From positions 1 through 20,225 of the IMG/VR virus record IMGVR_UViG_3300009152_000271: a stretch of 20,225 bases of DNA; one strand, given 5' to 3'. This DNA comes from a virus. The notes under the pieces are model-generated. The model made no database searches, was not told the origin of the DNA, and saw nothing but the letters and a program-made list of their open reading frames with translations. The position numbers and the translations under genes are program-made. This document shows, one piece after another, positions 6,263 through 15,168 of the stretch. How positions within the stretch are numbered: the stretch's first letter is position 1; each line of letters opens with the position of its first letter.

Positions 6263-7306
6263 ATGGCAAAGACCTCGTTCAGTACTTCTGATGCCTCAAC
6301 CAAAAAGGCGTGGGAAGAGAAATTGTTTCGTGACTCTGTAAAGGAGTCTTATTTTAGCAAGTTCGTTAGCTCAGGCGCGGACTCAATCGTAACCGAGAAA
6401 ACCCAGCTCTCCAAAGATAAGGGTGACGAGGTAACGATTGGTCTTCGCATGAAGCTCAGTGGCGCTGGTGTTACTGAAGGACAGGTTCTTGAGGGGAATG
6501 AGGAAAAGCTCAGCACCTACTCAATGAAGCTGACCTTGAAGCAGTATCGACATGCAGTTCGTGATGACGGAGCTATGAGCCGTAAGCGAGTTATGTTCGA
6601 TATTTCTTCCGAGTCTGAGGCTAGCCTCAAGGATTGGATGTCAGAGAAGGTTGACCAACTTCATTTCGATGAACTCGGAATCGGCGCTGGCTCAACTGCA
6701 AACCCATCGAAGATCTTCTACAAGACCTCCTCTGGAACACTTGCAACTGGCACCGCTGCAACCGCTAAGTCCGCTCTCACGGCGGCTGATTCTAAGCTTA
6801 CGCTTAACATGATCAGCTTCCTCAAGACCTGGGCTTTGACTGGTGGCGCTCGTTCGTACATCCCGATTCGTCCAGTTAAGGTTGAAGGTAAGCCATACTA
6901 CGTGCTTCTCACTCACCCTGACGCTGTTTACGATCTTCGGGTTACCTCGGAGTTCCAACAGGCTATGCGTGAGGCTGAAGTCCGTGGAAAGGAGAACCCT
7001 CTCTTCACTGGCGCAGTGGCAATCTGGGACGGTGTAGTAGTTCATACGCATGAAAATGCGGCTGTAGCTGCCGATGCTGGATCAGGATCGAACGTACCGT
7101 GGGTTAAGTCTGTACTCCTTGGCGCACAAGCTCTTTGCTGGGCTTGGGGTAAGCGTCCTGAGGTTGTTCAGAAGACCTTCGATTACGACAATGAGGAAGG
7201 CTATGCAATCGGGATGATTGCTGGCGTTAAGAAGTCTGTATTCAACTCGCTTGATTACGGCTCTCTTGGCGTTTACCTCTCTCGTACTAACGTGTCTGGA
7301 AGCTAA
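6263..7306 (+). CDS. Major capsid protein, N4-gp56 family
   Basis: The 347-residue product has the pattern of the N4 gp56 type capsid protein. It begins with KKAWEEKLFRDSVKESYFSK, then KGDEVTIGLRMKLSG, a central LTLKQYRHAVRDDGAMS, DWMSEKVDQLHFDEL, the mid-domain GKPYYVLLTHPDAVYDLR, FTGAVAIWDGVVVHTHE, and a C-terminal VLLGAQALCWAWGKRPE. Length is normal for the family. It builds the icosahedral shell. I chose ATG at 6263 because AGGGA sits 6 nt upstream; TTG at 6257 would add two residues and overlaps the binding site. The gene follows the scaffold by 19 nt and its codon use resembles a highly expressed gene. Confidence 0.92.
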   Translation: MAKTSFSTSDASTKKAWEEKLFRDSVKESYFSKFVSSGADSIVTEKTQLSKDKGDEVTIGLRMKLSGAGVTEGQVLEGNEEKLSTYSMKLTLKQYRHAVRDDGAMSRKRVMFDISSESEASLKDWMSEKVDQLHFDELGIGAGSTANPSKIFYKTSSGTLATGTAATAKSALTAADSKLTLNMISFLKTWALTGGARSYIPIRPVKVEGKPYYVLLTHPDAVYDLRVTSEFQQAMREAEVRGKENPLFTGAVAIWDGVVVHTHENAAVAADAGSGSNVPWVKSVLLGAQALCWAWGKRPEVVQKTFDYDNEEGYAIGMIAGVKKSVFNSLDYGSLGVYLSRTNVSGS

Positions 7307-7320
7307 TAGGAGAAACTGAA

Positions 7321-7734
7321 ATGGCTACTTATCAATCTGACAAGACAGTTTCTACCGTACAGGCTCGTGGCGGTATCGACATTACGTCGGTTACTGGCAC
7401 GTTTACTGTAGCGGCTAACCTTGCGGCTAACGATGTGCTTGAGATGGTGAAGATTCCTGCGCGGGCAACCGTTCAGGAGGTTATCGTTTCGTCATCGGCT
7501 TCTATCGCAGCTACGTCTACTGGCGAAGTTGGTGATGGTGCTGATACGGACCGTTACGTTGCCTCAGGCTCAATCGGCAGTGGAGCGGCCTCCTTGGGTC
7601 GCCTCAATGCTGCTACTGGGCATGGGTACACCTACACCTCGGACGACACGATTGACATTAAGTTTACTGTTCAGACGACCCCGACAACGGGCGCTGTCAT
7701 TAAGCTGACTGCAATCTATACGCTTCAAGCGTAG
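7321..7734 (+). CDS. Probable capsid decoration/stabilisation protein
   Basis: The 137-residue protein is rich in A, T, S and V with alternating strand-like segments. It contains the stretch TGEVGDGADTDRYVASGS (about 63-80), seen in small proteins that follow major capsid genes of this kind. There are no charged clusters, signal peptide or membrane segments. Position 14 nt after the capsid gene, with a strong AGGAG binding site, argues for a protein needed in many copies, such as a head decoration protein. It is followed by a terminator-like hairpin, so capsid and this gene may be made in excess over the tail genes. Function is inferred from context; the family is not certain. Confidence 0.6.
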   Translation: MATYQSDKTVSTVQARGGIDITSVTGTFTVAANLAANDVLEMVKIPARATVQEVIVSSSASIAATSTGEVGDGADTDRYVASGSIGSGAASLGRLNAATGHGYTYTSDDTIDIKFTVQTTPTTGAVIKLTAIYTLQA

Positions 7735-7740
7735 GTTTTC

Positions 7741-7780
7741 GGGGAGGGTCGCCTGTATGGGGCTCTCCCCCCTTTCTATT
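7741..7780 (+). terminator. Terminator-like hairpin after the capsid genes
   Basis: GGGGAGGG (7741-7748) pairs with CTCTCCCC (7763-7770), with one G-T wobble, around a 14-nt loop. CCTTTCTATT follows. The T tract is imperfect, so it would attenuate rather than stop transcription. It lies in the 54-nt gap between the decoration and connector genes. Confidence 0.4.
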
Positions 7781-7788
7781 GAGGGCGC

Positions 7789-8466
7789 ATGGCTGCATCT
7801 GACTACGACTTCAACGTAACCCGTAACGAGATTATCGAACGGGCTTATCGCATTATCGGGAAGTTTTCTCTTGGGGACGTTCTCTCCGCTGAGATGTACC
7901 AACAGGGCATTATCGCCCTGAACTCCATGATTAAGAGCTGGCAGGGTAAGCATGTGTTCCTTTGGACCATTAAGGAGTTCACCCAGACCCTTACCGTGGG
8001 ACAGGCTAGCTACTCCCTGGCTAGTACGGACCCAGCCGTCTACGCGATTGACCGGGCCTACCTCCGCTACGACAACATAGACCACCCTTGCGATGTGGCA
8101 TCCTACCGGCAGTACGTTGACATCCCCGACAAGACTAGCAAGGGCGACCCGACTCTCGTGGCGTTAAATGGGCAGATGAGCCCTACGCTGTATGTGTGGC
8201 CGGTTCCTCAGCAGACTAGAACGCTCTATTACACGGGCATAGTTAAGCTCAAAGACTTTGACACGGCGGCTGGTAACTCTGACTTCCCGGTACGGTACAT
8301 CGAGGCCATTACATTCGGACTAGCCCACAAGCTATCGTACGAGTACGGCCTTCCAATCCAACAGTCGAGAGAGCTTGAGCGACAGTTCCAAGCAGAATTT
8401 GGCGAAGCTAAGAGCGGAGAGCGCGAGAGGGCTGAATACGAGTTTTGCGAAGGAGCGTGTAAGTAA
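7789..8466 (+). CDS. Head-to-tail connector, P22 gp4-like
   Basis: The 225-residue protein shows the pattern of the P22 gp4 tail accessory family. An N-terminal helix TRNEIIERAYRIIGK is followed by ALNSMIKSWQGKHVFLWTIK and a strand region QTLTVGQASYSLA. A central SPTLYVWPVP follows, then a C-terminal helix with RYIEAITFGLAHKLSYEYGLP. In P22 this protein binds under the portal and starts neck assembly. It is longer than the P22 protein (166 residues), mainly in the middle, as is common in relatives. Its C-terminus is charged (E/R/K) with a pair of cysteines near the end. The ATG at 7789 is preceded by GAGG, and the stop overlaps the next start by 1 nt. Confidence 0.85.
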   Translation: MAASDYDFNVTRNEIIERAYRIIGKFSLGDVLSAEMYQQGIIALNSMIKSWQGKHVFLWTIKEFTQTLTVGQASYSLASTDPAVYAIDRAYLRYDNIDHPCDVASYRQYVDIPDKTSKGDPTLVALNGQMSPTLYVWPVPQQTRTLYYTGIVKLKDFDTAAGNSDFPVRYIEAITFGLAHKLSYEYGLPIQQSRELERQFQAEFGEAKSGERERAEYEFCEGACK

Positions 8467-10808
8467 TGGCAACGGCGGTACAGGTAGAATCCATCTGGAA
8501 CGGGCTCACTGACAACAGTGGGCAGCCATTAGCCGCAGGAAAGGTGTACACCTACGCCGCTGGAACCACTACGCCAATATCTCTTTTTACCTCTAGCGAT
8601 AAGAGTACCTCGGCAACCAACCCTCTCATCCTCGATGGCAACGGCAAGGCTCAGGTATGGGCAGATGGGCGGTATAAGTTCGTGGTTAAGACTGCGGCTG
8701 ATGTAACGCTCTATACTCTGGACAACCTTCTCTACGGATTCGACGATACGTCGGTCCTCCTTGGCGGTATCTCTACTGGCTCGGCCAATGCTCAGACGGT
8801 TAGTGTTCCGGCTACTGTAGAGAGCTACGTCAACGGTCAGCGAATTACTTTCATCGCTGGGTTTACAAATACTGGTGCTACAACCTTGCGGTTTAATGCA
8901 CTTTCAAGCGTCAACATCGTAAAGGGGCCTACCCCTAGCAGCCTTCAGGCAGGGGACTTGCTTGCCGGTCAGCTTTACAGCTGCACTTACTACGGCGGCT
9001 CTTTCTACCTTGAGAGTACTCCTACTCCGGCTGATGTGCAGCGGTCACGGTCGCAGGTTCTTAGTAGCGTCGGTGGTATCAATACCATTATTGGAGCCCT
9101 CACTCCTGCGCTCACCTCCTATGAGGCTGGGCAGGTCTTCCGTTTCAAAGCAGCTAACGCCAGCACAGCGGCAGTCACTCTCAACATCAACGGTCTTGGA
9201 GCCCAAGCCGTTCAGCGATACGGAGTCGCACTCGTCGGTGGCGAGATCCAGGCTAACGACATGGTTGAGGTCGTATATGACGGCACTCAGTTCCAGTTGG
9301 TTAATGCGGTTCCTAATCCGCTTTTTATTGATCGAACAAACAATGAGATTGGCATAGGGACCACCGCTCCCCTTACTCGACTTACCGTAGCTGGTACAGG
9401 GCAAAATGGAGCGCCATCAGATTCAGGGGACAAACTTGCAACTATCCGTGTTTCATCAACTGCTGGTGGTGGAAATGATGGCGGTCAAGTTGAGTTTGGT
9501 GCTGGATATGGCACATATACGCAAAGCTATTTCAGCGCCATTAAAGGACTGCTTAGCAACATAACCGGCAACACATTAGGTCATCTTGCCTTTTATACTC
9601 GAAATGGCACCTCAGACACTTCGCTAACAGAGCGGATGAGAATTAACGGTACTGGTGGTGCTGTCGGCATTGGCAATTCCGATCCTCAGTATGCTGCTGT
9701 AATTGGAAACGGCGTTGGACAAAAAATTGTAAGTATCTTTGGAGGGCTCTCAGGGGCAAATGAGGGCGCTGCGCTTTTCATCACTGGCACTACCGCCACT
9801 AATCATGCCGCTGGGTTTGGGCACTACTCAGCTATACTTGGCGGCGCTGCCGATGCTACTCCGACATTATACACAGGCGGAAATTTGCGATTTAATTCCA
9901 GCACTACGGTAGTCGGCGTATTAAACGGCACTGGGCTTTCGATTGGAACTGGAACTGTTGCGGCTTACCCGCTTGAGGTTCAGGCTAATGCAGGAAACGC
10001 CGTTGGGCTAAGCACTAAAGGTAGGGCCTCAGATAATATCGGCGTGGCCTTGTTTACAAATAACGCTGGAACCGAAACAGCAAGAATCCAGGCTGCCCCC
10101 ACATCGCTCTCTATTGCTAAAGATGGCAATAACCCGATTGCTCTCAGCACCAACGGCTCTGAGCGTGTGCGAGTCACTGGCACTGGGCTAGTTGGAATCG
10201 GAACCACTGGGCCATCGGAGGCGCTACACGTATATCGAGCCTCTGGAAATGTCGAAGTGCTTTCAGAGTCGAATTCTCTCGCTAATGGGGAAATGGCTTC
10301 GGTTCACGCGCTTGGTGGACCTAGAACCGCACGTATCATGGCCTATAAGCACTCGGGAATCGCAAACCCATGCGGGGCGCTCAATCTTGACCAGCAGGAC
10401 AACACGCCTACTTACGTTTGGGCTGACGACTCTACAGTTATGAGAGTATCCAGCACAATTACTCACATTGGAACTACAAGCGGAACGGTTATCGGTACGC
10501 AGACCTCCGATGCTAGGTTGAAGGATATTAGCGCAGACCCGTTCCCGTACGGATTGAGTGACGTTCTTGCCATTGAGCCAGTTGCCTTTACATTTACAAA
10601 CGATCCCGACCAGGTTGAGCGCATAGGATTTAGCGCCCAGCAGGTGCAGCCGATTGTCGCAGAGGCGGTATACGACACAAATGAGCAGATAGCCGGGGAG
10701 CCACAGGGCGCACCAACTAAGCTAGCGATGGACTACACGGCACTTGTTCCTGTTCTGGTTAAGGCAATTCAACAGCTTGAAGCGCGAGTAGCGGCATTGG
10801 AGGCGTAG
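8466..10808 (+). CDS. Tail fibre/spike with C-terminal Peptidase S74 chaperone domain
   Basis: The 780-residue protein begins with a head/tail-binding module seen in many podovirus fibres (GQPLAAGKVYTYAAGTTTP at 19-37, NPLILDGNGKAQVW at 52-65). Two copies of an 80-residue beta domain follow (about 119-187 and 218-286; shared GQ...F.A...T..TL..N and Y.G..F.L pattern). Next come repeated IGIGTT, VGIGTTGP-type beta turns typical of fibre shafts. The end (681-780) is a Peptidase S74 intramolecular chaperone: SDARLKDIS with the Ser-Asp cleavage site at 681-682, IGFSAQQVQPIVAEAV, then a coiled coil. This domain helps trimerisation and then cuts itself off. AGGAG precedes the ATG. Its place between the two neck genes is unusual. 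Confidence 0.88.
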   Translation: MATAVQVESIWNGLTDNSGQPLAAGKVYTYAAGTTTPISLFTSSDKSTSATNPLILDGNGKAQVWADGRYKFVVKTAADVTLYTLDNLLYGFDDTSVLLGGISTGSANAQTVSVPATVESYVNGQRITFIAGFTNTGATTLRFNALSSVNIVKGPTPSSLQAGDLLAGQLYSCTYYGGSFYLESTPTPADVQRSRSQVLSSVGGINTIIGALTPALTSYEAGQVFRFKAANASTAAVTLNINGLGAQAVQRYGVALVGGEIQANDMVEVVYDGTQFQLVNAVPNPLFIDRTNNEIGIGTTAPLTRLTVAGTGQNGAPSDSGDKLATIRVSSTAGGGNDGGQVEFGAGYGTYTQSYFSAIKGLLSNITGNTLGHLAFYTRNGTSDTSLTERMRINGTGGAVGIGNSDPQYAAVIGNGVGQKIVSIFGGLSGANEGAALFITGTTATNHAAGFGHYSAILGGAADATPTLYTGGNLRFNSSTTVVGVLNGTGLSIGTGTVAAYPLEVQANAGNAVGLSTKGRASDNIGVALFTNNAGTETARIQAAPTSLSIAKDGNNPIALSTNGSERVRVTGTGLVGIGTTGPSEALHVYRASGNVEVLSESNSLANGEMASVHALGGPRTARIMAYKHSGIANPCGALNLDQQDNTPTYVWADDSTVMRVSSTITHIGTTSGTVIGTQTSDARLKDISADPFPYGLSDVLAIEPVAFTFTNDPDQVERIGFSAQQVQPIVAEAVYDTNEQIAGEPQGAPTKLAMDYTALVPVLVKAIQQLEARVAALEA

Positions 10809-10811
10809 TCC

Positions 10812-12236
10812 ATGCCAACGGTAAAGCTCCCCATCTTTGAAGCGACAATGAAGGGCGTTGATGGTATTGAGCTTACCGATGAGAACTTCTCGCTTATTGA
10901 CGGATACCGCACACTGAATGGTGGCACCGTTAATCGTCCGGGCTCTAAGGCTAAGTTTGTCGCAAGCTCCGCTAGCGGCTTTGGCTTCGATGGAATGTTC
11001 TACTGGGCTGAGAAGGATTGCGTGATTGCAGTCGGCGGCGGTGAGGTCTATCAACTTACCTACGTTTCCGATACGCCTGTCATAACATCGCGCACAGGGG
11101 GAACTCCTCTGTTGGGGCAGAATACTCCTACCTCTATTGCGGTGGACGGCACTAACTATTATGCGGCTAATGGTGGCAGTATCGTCTATGGAACTCCGAC
11201 CGGCGCTGCGGCTTATCTTACTGACCCTGATGCCCCAACCGGAGTCACTCACCTTGACTACATAGATGGCTACATCCTGGCTATCAACCCCTCAACGAAT
11301 AGATTCTATTGGTCTGACGTGAATGCCGGGACTAGCTGGAACTCGCTATCCTTCGCCAGTGCAGCCGGGAGCCCCGACCTAGTTTGCTCGTTGAAGGTTC
11401 TTAATCGCGAAGTTTACTTATTCGGACAGAGGTCGATTGAAATCTGGGAGAACGACGGCTCTACTCCCTTTGCTCGTATCCCTGGTGGGTTCATTCAGTC
11501 GGGATGCTCAGCGCCTTATGCGGTGTTGCAAGATGAGAACTCTCTTTACTGGATTGACGAGAATCGTCGCCTTGTTCGCTTCGCTGGTAAGTCCGTAGAG
11601 CGACTAAGCACTAAGTTCGACAAAGAGCTTCAGGGCCTTTCAAGTGTCGCTGACGGCGTGGCGATGAAAGTACAGATAGACGGATATGTCTTCTTTATAT
11701 TCACGTTCAAGAAAGCTAATCGCACCCTGGTATTCAATCAGACGACCGAAGATTGGTGTGAGTTTGGTCAGTGGATTTATGCCAACGCTGCGTATGAGCG
11801 ATGGGTAGGGAACTGCTACTGCTACGCTGAAAAGTGGGGGCTACATCTCATTGGCCGCAAAGACACTCTCACCATCTCTGAGCTGAGCCGCGATTATCCG
11901 ACGGACGATTCCAGCACTATCCGACTAGCACGAGTCACAGGACACATCGACCACGGCACTAGCAAGATTAAACAATGCAACGAGGTGCGTTTCAGGGCTA
12001 AGCGAGGGCAGGGGCTATCGACTAGAACTCCTACGCTCATGATTCGCTACAAGATTGATAATACCAACTGGTCCAATATCAAGGAGTTCAGTCTTGGCAA
12101 TATCGGCGAGTACAACCTGGTCTTGCGCGACCTTAGGCGCAATCAGTATCGAACCAAGCAGTACGAGTTTGCGGCTACGGATGCAGTAGACGTAGTATTC
12201 TCCCAGGCTGAGGAGGACATTGAGGTTCTTCGATGA
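10812..12236 (+). CDS. Tail hub / DNA stabilisation protein, P22 gp10-like
   Basis: The 474-residue protein has almost the same length as P22 gp10 (472) and the same general pattern. The N-terminus is MPTVKLPIFEAT, followed by NGGTVNRPGS. The beta-propeller-like middle includes TSIAVDGTNYYAANGG, LDYIDGYILAINP, LVCSLKVLNREVYLFGQRS and YWIDENRRLVRFAG. The C-terminal part is rich in charged strands. In P22, gp10 plugs below gp4 and keeps packaged DNA inside the head. A GGAGG binding site with 8-nt spacing overlaps the end of the fibre gene, 3 nt upstream. The last codons overlap the next gene (ATGA). No damage is seen. Confidence 0.87.
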   Translation: MPTVKLPIFEATMKGVDGIELTDENFSLIDGYRTLNGGTVNRPGSKAKFVASSASGFGFDGMFYWAEKDCVIAVGGGEVYQLTYVSDTPVITSRTGGTPLLGQNTPTSIAVDGTNYYAANGGSIVYGTPTGAAAYLTDPDAPTGVTHLDYIDGYILAINPSTNRFYWSDVNAGTSWNSLSFASAAGSPDLVCSLKVLNREVYLFGQRSIEIWENDGSTPFARIPGGFIQSGCSAPYAVLQDENSLYWIDENRRLVRFAGKSVERLSTKFDKELQGLSSVADGVAMKVQIDGYVFFIFTFKKANRTLVFNQTTEDWCEFGQWIYANAAYERWVGNCYCYAEKWGLHLIGRKDTLTISELSRDYPTDDSSTIRLARVTGHIDHGTSKIKQCNEVRFRAKRGQGLSTRTPTLMIRYKIDNTNWSNIKEFSLGNIGEYNLVLRDLRRNQYRTKQYEFAATDAVDVVFSQAEEDIEVLR

Positions 12237-12514
12237 GTATCCGTAGGCCACCACGACAGTCCACCGATGGATTACAGGACAGAAAGTGGAAGGAGCAAGC
12301 GTTCTATGATGCTAATCGTCCCGTTGGTGCTACCGGCGCTATGGGTCCTCCTGGTCCTCAGGGTCCTGCTGGCCCTACTGGTGCTATTGGTCCTCAAGGC
12401 CCTTCGGGGGCTGGGTTTCCAAGTGGAGGACTTGTCGGTCAATTCTTAGTAAAAAACAGCAACTCTGATTTTGATACTACTTGGAGTGACAATATGGATG
12501 GAGGAAACTTCTAG
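12233..12514 (+). CDS. Mini collagen-like fibre protein
   Basis: This 93-residue protein has three parts: a charged head of about 31 residues (RRPPRQ, RKWKEQ), ten Gly-X-Y triplets (32-61, many GP), and a short tail GGLVGQFLVKNSNSDFDTTW. The tail resembles the link found after collagen-like stretches in phage fibres. Collagen-like repeats form trimeric rods. By size and position it may be a short adaptor or shaft between the gp10-like hub and the following fibre proteins. The ATG overlaps the gp10-like stop by 4 nt, and its own stop overlaps the next start by 1 nt, so the genes are probably translated in a coupled way. Function is inferred. Confidence 0.75.
   Translation: MSIRRPPRQSTDGLQDRKWKEQAFYDANRPVGATGAMGPPGPQGPAGPTGAIGPQGPSGAGFPSGGLVGQFLVKNSNSDFDTTWSDNMDGGNF
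12326..12415 (+). repeat. Ten collagen-type Gly-X-Y codon triplets
   Basis: Ninety bases encode ten consecutive Gly-X-Y units, mostly Gly-Pro-X, with 9-nt periodicity (GGT/GGC then CCT). Such in-frame repeats expand and shrink by slippage, so length may vary between relatives. Confidence 0.85.
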
Positions 12515-13392
12515 TGGCAAATACGATAAGAATTAAGCGTCGTGCTAGTGGAGGCTCTGGAGCGCCCTCAAGTCTTGTAAACGCAGAATTGGCCTATAAC
12601 GAGGTAAATGATGTTCTGTACTACGGCAAGGGAAATTCAGGCGGAAATGCGGTAACTATAGAGGCTATTGGTGGAGCCGGAGCTTACGTCAATTTAACAG
12701 GTACTCAGACAATTTCCGGCACTAAGACCATCACAGGAACCCTTAACCTTGCTTCAGCAACGCTAAGCGGAAATACCACGTTTTCCAACAACGTCACCGT
12801 TACGGGCGACCTCACAGTCAACGGAACGACTACCACCATTAACAGTACAACGATTGCGGTTGACGATAAGAATATCGTTCTTGGAGATATCGCCAGTCCT
12901 TCTGATGCCACTGCCGACGGCGGTGGAATTACGTTGAAAGGAACAACCGATAAGACGCTTAACTGGGCTGACAGTACAGACTCATGGACAAGCAGTGAGC
13001 ATATCGAACTGGCGTCGGGAAAGACGTTCCGCATAAATGGAGCGCAAGTTCTATCGTCATCAACGCTTGGGAGCGGAGTTACTGGGTCTTCGTTGACATC
13101 GGTCGGGACTATTGGGACTGGAACTTGGCAGGGAAGTACAGTGGGTGTCGGCTATGGCGGCACAGGTCAAACGTCTTACACCGACGGGCAGTTGCTTATT
13201 GGTAACACTGCAACAGGAAGTTTGTCGAAAACGACTTTGACAGCGGGAGCGAATATCGCCATTACAAATGGGAATGGCACTATAACGGTGGCTACTAGCG
13301 GCCTTGGAACAATAGCAACGCAAAACGCTAACAACGTCAACATAACTGGAGGGTCGATAGACAACATCACGCTAGATTGCGGAACGTTTTAA
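12514..13392 (+). CDS. Tail fibre protein with MANT-type N-terminal anchor
   Basis: The 292-residue protein is rich in T, S, G and N and lacks Cys until the last four residues. The N-terminus MANTIRIKRRASGG, SSLVNAELAYNEVNDVLYYG matches a common anchor of podovirus fibres. It is followed by a shaft with VTVTGDLTVNGTTTTINSTT, DDKNIVLGD and GGGITLKGTTDK, a beta-rich module widespread in fibre proteins. The C-terminal part (about 215-285) has GVGYGGTGQTSYTDGQLLIG, another frequent fibre motif. GTG at 12514 is preceded by GGAGG at 9-nt spacing. The next gene encodes a longer protein with a related N-terminus. Direct cell binding is not shown; it may be a base-proximal fibre part. Confidence 0.82.
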   Translation: MANTIRIKRRASGGSGAPSSLVNAELAYNEVNDVLYYGKGNSGGNAVTIEAIGGAGAYVNLTGTQTISGTKTITGTLNLASATLSGNTTFSNNVTVTGDLTVNGTTTTINSTTIAVDDKNIVLGDIASPSDATADGGGITLKGTTDKTLNWADSTDSWTSSEHIELASGKTFRINGAQVLSSSTLGSGVTGSSLTSVGTIGTGTWQGSTVGVGYGGTGQTSYTDGQLLIGNTATGSLSKTTLTAGANIAITNGNGTITVATSGLGTIATQNANNVNITGGSIDNITLDCGTF

Positions 13393-13413
13393 CAACTTTT
13401 AAAGCCCATATAT

Positions 13414-15168
13414 ATGGCAAACACCTTACAACTAAAGAGAAGTGCCGTCGCTGCTAAGGTACCGGCTACGGGAGACCTTGCGCTTGGCGAAGTAGCAATC
13501 AATACAAACGACGGCAAGGTTTACATAAAACAAGATAACGGCTCTCCTTCGGTTGTGCTGGTTGGCGGAGCAATATCCCAAACGGATAGAATTCTTGGCC
13601 GACAATCGGCGGGCGGAGGATCGGCAGAAGAGATTACCTGTACCGCAGCAGGAAGAGCATTAATTGATGATGCTGATGCCGCAGCGCAACGAACTACTCT
13701 CGGTCTTGGAACATTAGCGACGCAAAGTGGAACTTTTTCTGGTACCTCTAGCGGAACGAACACAGGCGATCAGAACCTGTTTTCAACGATTGCCGTTGCA
13801 GGTCAAAGCGACGTAGTTGCTGATACAACATCGGACACTCTGACTCTAGTAGCAGGAACAAACGTTACAATTACAACTAACGCTACTACAGACACTGTAA
13901 CGATTAATTCAACCGCCGCAGGAGTATCCGACGGAGATAAAGGCGACATTGTTGTTTCAGGATCAGGAACAGTTTGGGATTTAGACGCAATCCGGCTCAG
14001 CACTACGACTACACCGTTTCCTGGCTCCGTCACAGTAGACACGAAAGGTCGAGTGACCAGCATTTCATCCGCAGGATACACTCCGACAACTAATCGAATC
14101 CCCTTTGCTAGTAGCTCCACTACACTGACTGACAACGCTGGATTAACATTCACAGCCGCAAATGGATTAGTTGTAAATGGAACACAAGGTTCGGCTGTTG
14201 ATACGACACTATATACAGATAACTATGCGATGCTGTTTTTAGACGCATCCACCGATTGCCTTCATTTAGGCAGACCCGACAACACCCCAAGCTGGTCTAC
14301 GGCAGGTTCAATTGTATTTTGGAATACAATATATTGGGCCGATCCAGTAGGCGGTCCAACGGGTTCGGCTCTTTATTCAAATTCTTTTAATCCAGTTAGT
14401 GACACCAGTAGTTCAGCCTTTTCCGCTGGCTACTGGAGTATTTCAGATTCTAGTTTAGGTAGGTCCGCCTCATTGGACTTATCTTCGCAGCTTTTAAATT
14501 TGAGTTTCGACCAACCACTAAAATTGGGAAATAACTACATTAACTGGAGCGCAACTGAAGGAGCTTCTGGGTACGGATTTCGAAACAATAGCGGCGTGAT
14601 AGAAGCAAAAAGCTCAGGTGGTTCGTGGATACAAGTACCTCCGGACAATACAGCATACGCTAGTAGTTGGGACGGTGATGTGCGAGCACCCAGCAAAAAT
14701 GCAGTATATGACGAAATGCAGTTACGCAAAAAAGGTGGTTGCGAGGCACTTGCGTCTAATTTTACAACCACTTCCACAACCGGAGCATCGACCAATTTAA
14801 CTTTCGATATTGCTTCGAACGAAATATATCGGGTCCGAATTGCTGGAACGGCATCTAAAGCGACTTCTAACACAGGATTGCGATTGGCCATCTCTGCTCC
14901 AACGGGGTGTACAATCAAAGGCGTTCAATACGGTGGAGGAGCAACGCTAGCAGCTCCTTTAGTGCCGTCACTAATAACCGCCATAAACACGCTAGGAACT
15001 ACGTTTGCTACAGGAATTGGAGTTGAAGTTGGATTTGTTTTGGAGTTTGTCGTGCGAAATTCTTCGACCGCTGGAAGTATCACGTTGCAATGCGCCACGG
15101 TAACGTCTAATACCGCAACAATTTTCGCGAATACAATGATGAGTTGGGAGGTTTGTTCAAGCGTATGA
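13414..15168 (+). CDS. Large tail fibre / receptor-binding candidate
   Basis: The 584-residue protein starts MANTLQLKRSAVAAKVPATG, LALGEVAINTNDGKVYIKQD, the same kind of anchor as the preceding protein. A repetitive shaft follows (RILGRQSAGGGSAEEI, AAAQRTTLGLGTLATQSG, SGTSSGTNTGDQ). A middle part with W, Y and D residues, a linker ASSWDGDVRAPSKNAVYDEM (about 423-442) and a globular C-terminal domain complete it. The C-terminal domain has strands such as YRVRIAGTAS and AGSITLQCATVTS, like fibre tips. It is probably the receptor-binding tip carrier. Base composition is poorer in GC than the rest of the window. The ATG at 13414 has no Shine-Dalgarno sequence, only an A/T-rich leader, unlike its neighbours, which supports separate ancestry. 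Confidence 0.82.
   Translation: MANTLQLKRSAVAAKVPATGDLALGEVAINTNDGKVYIKQDNGSPSVVLVGGAISQTDRILGRQSAGGGSAEEITCTAAGRALIDDADAAAQRTTLGLGTLATQSGTFSGTSSGTNTGDQNLFSTIAVAGQSDVVADTTSDTLTLVAGTNVTITTNATTDTVTINSTAAGVSDGDKGDIVVSGSGTVWDLDAIRLSTTTTPFPGSVTVDTKGRVTSISSAGYTPTTNRIPFASSSTTLTDNAGLTFTAANGLVVNGTQGSAVDTTLYTDNYAMLFLDASTDCLHLGRPDNTPSWSTAGSIVFWNTIYWADPVGGPTGSALYSNSFNPVSDTSSSAFSAGYWSISDSSLGRSASLDLSSQLLNLSFDQPLKLGNNYINWSATEGASGYGFRNNSGVIEAKSSGGSWIQVPPDNTAYASSWDGDVRAPSKNAVYDEMQLRKKGGCEALASNFTTTSTTGASTNLTFDIASNEIYRVRIAGTASKATSNTGLRLAISAPTGCTIKGVQYGGGATLAAPLVPSLITAINTLGTTFATGIGVEVGFVLEFVVRNSSTAGSITLQCATVTSNTATIFANTMMSWEVCSSV

Noticed and set aside
12267-12449. Leucine/valine-rich frame resembling a membrane peptide
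   Set aside because: It is the shifted reading of the collagen Gly-Pro-X repeat (GGTCCT gives VLLVLL) and has no independent support.
8466-15168. Diversity-generating retroelement acting on a fibre tip
   Set aside because: No reverse transcriptase gene and no template/variable repeat pair could be seen in the window.
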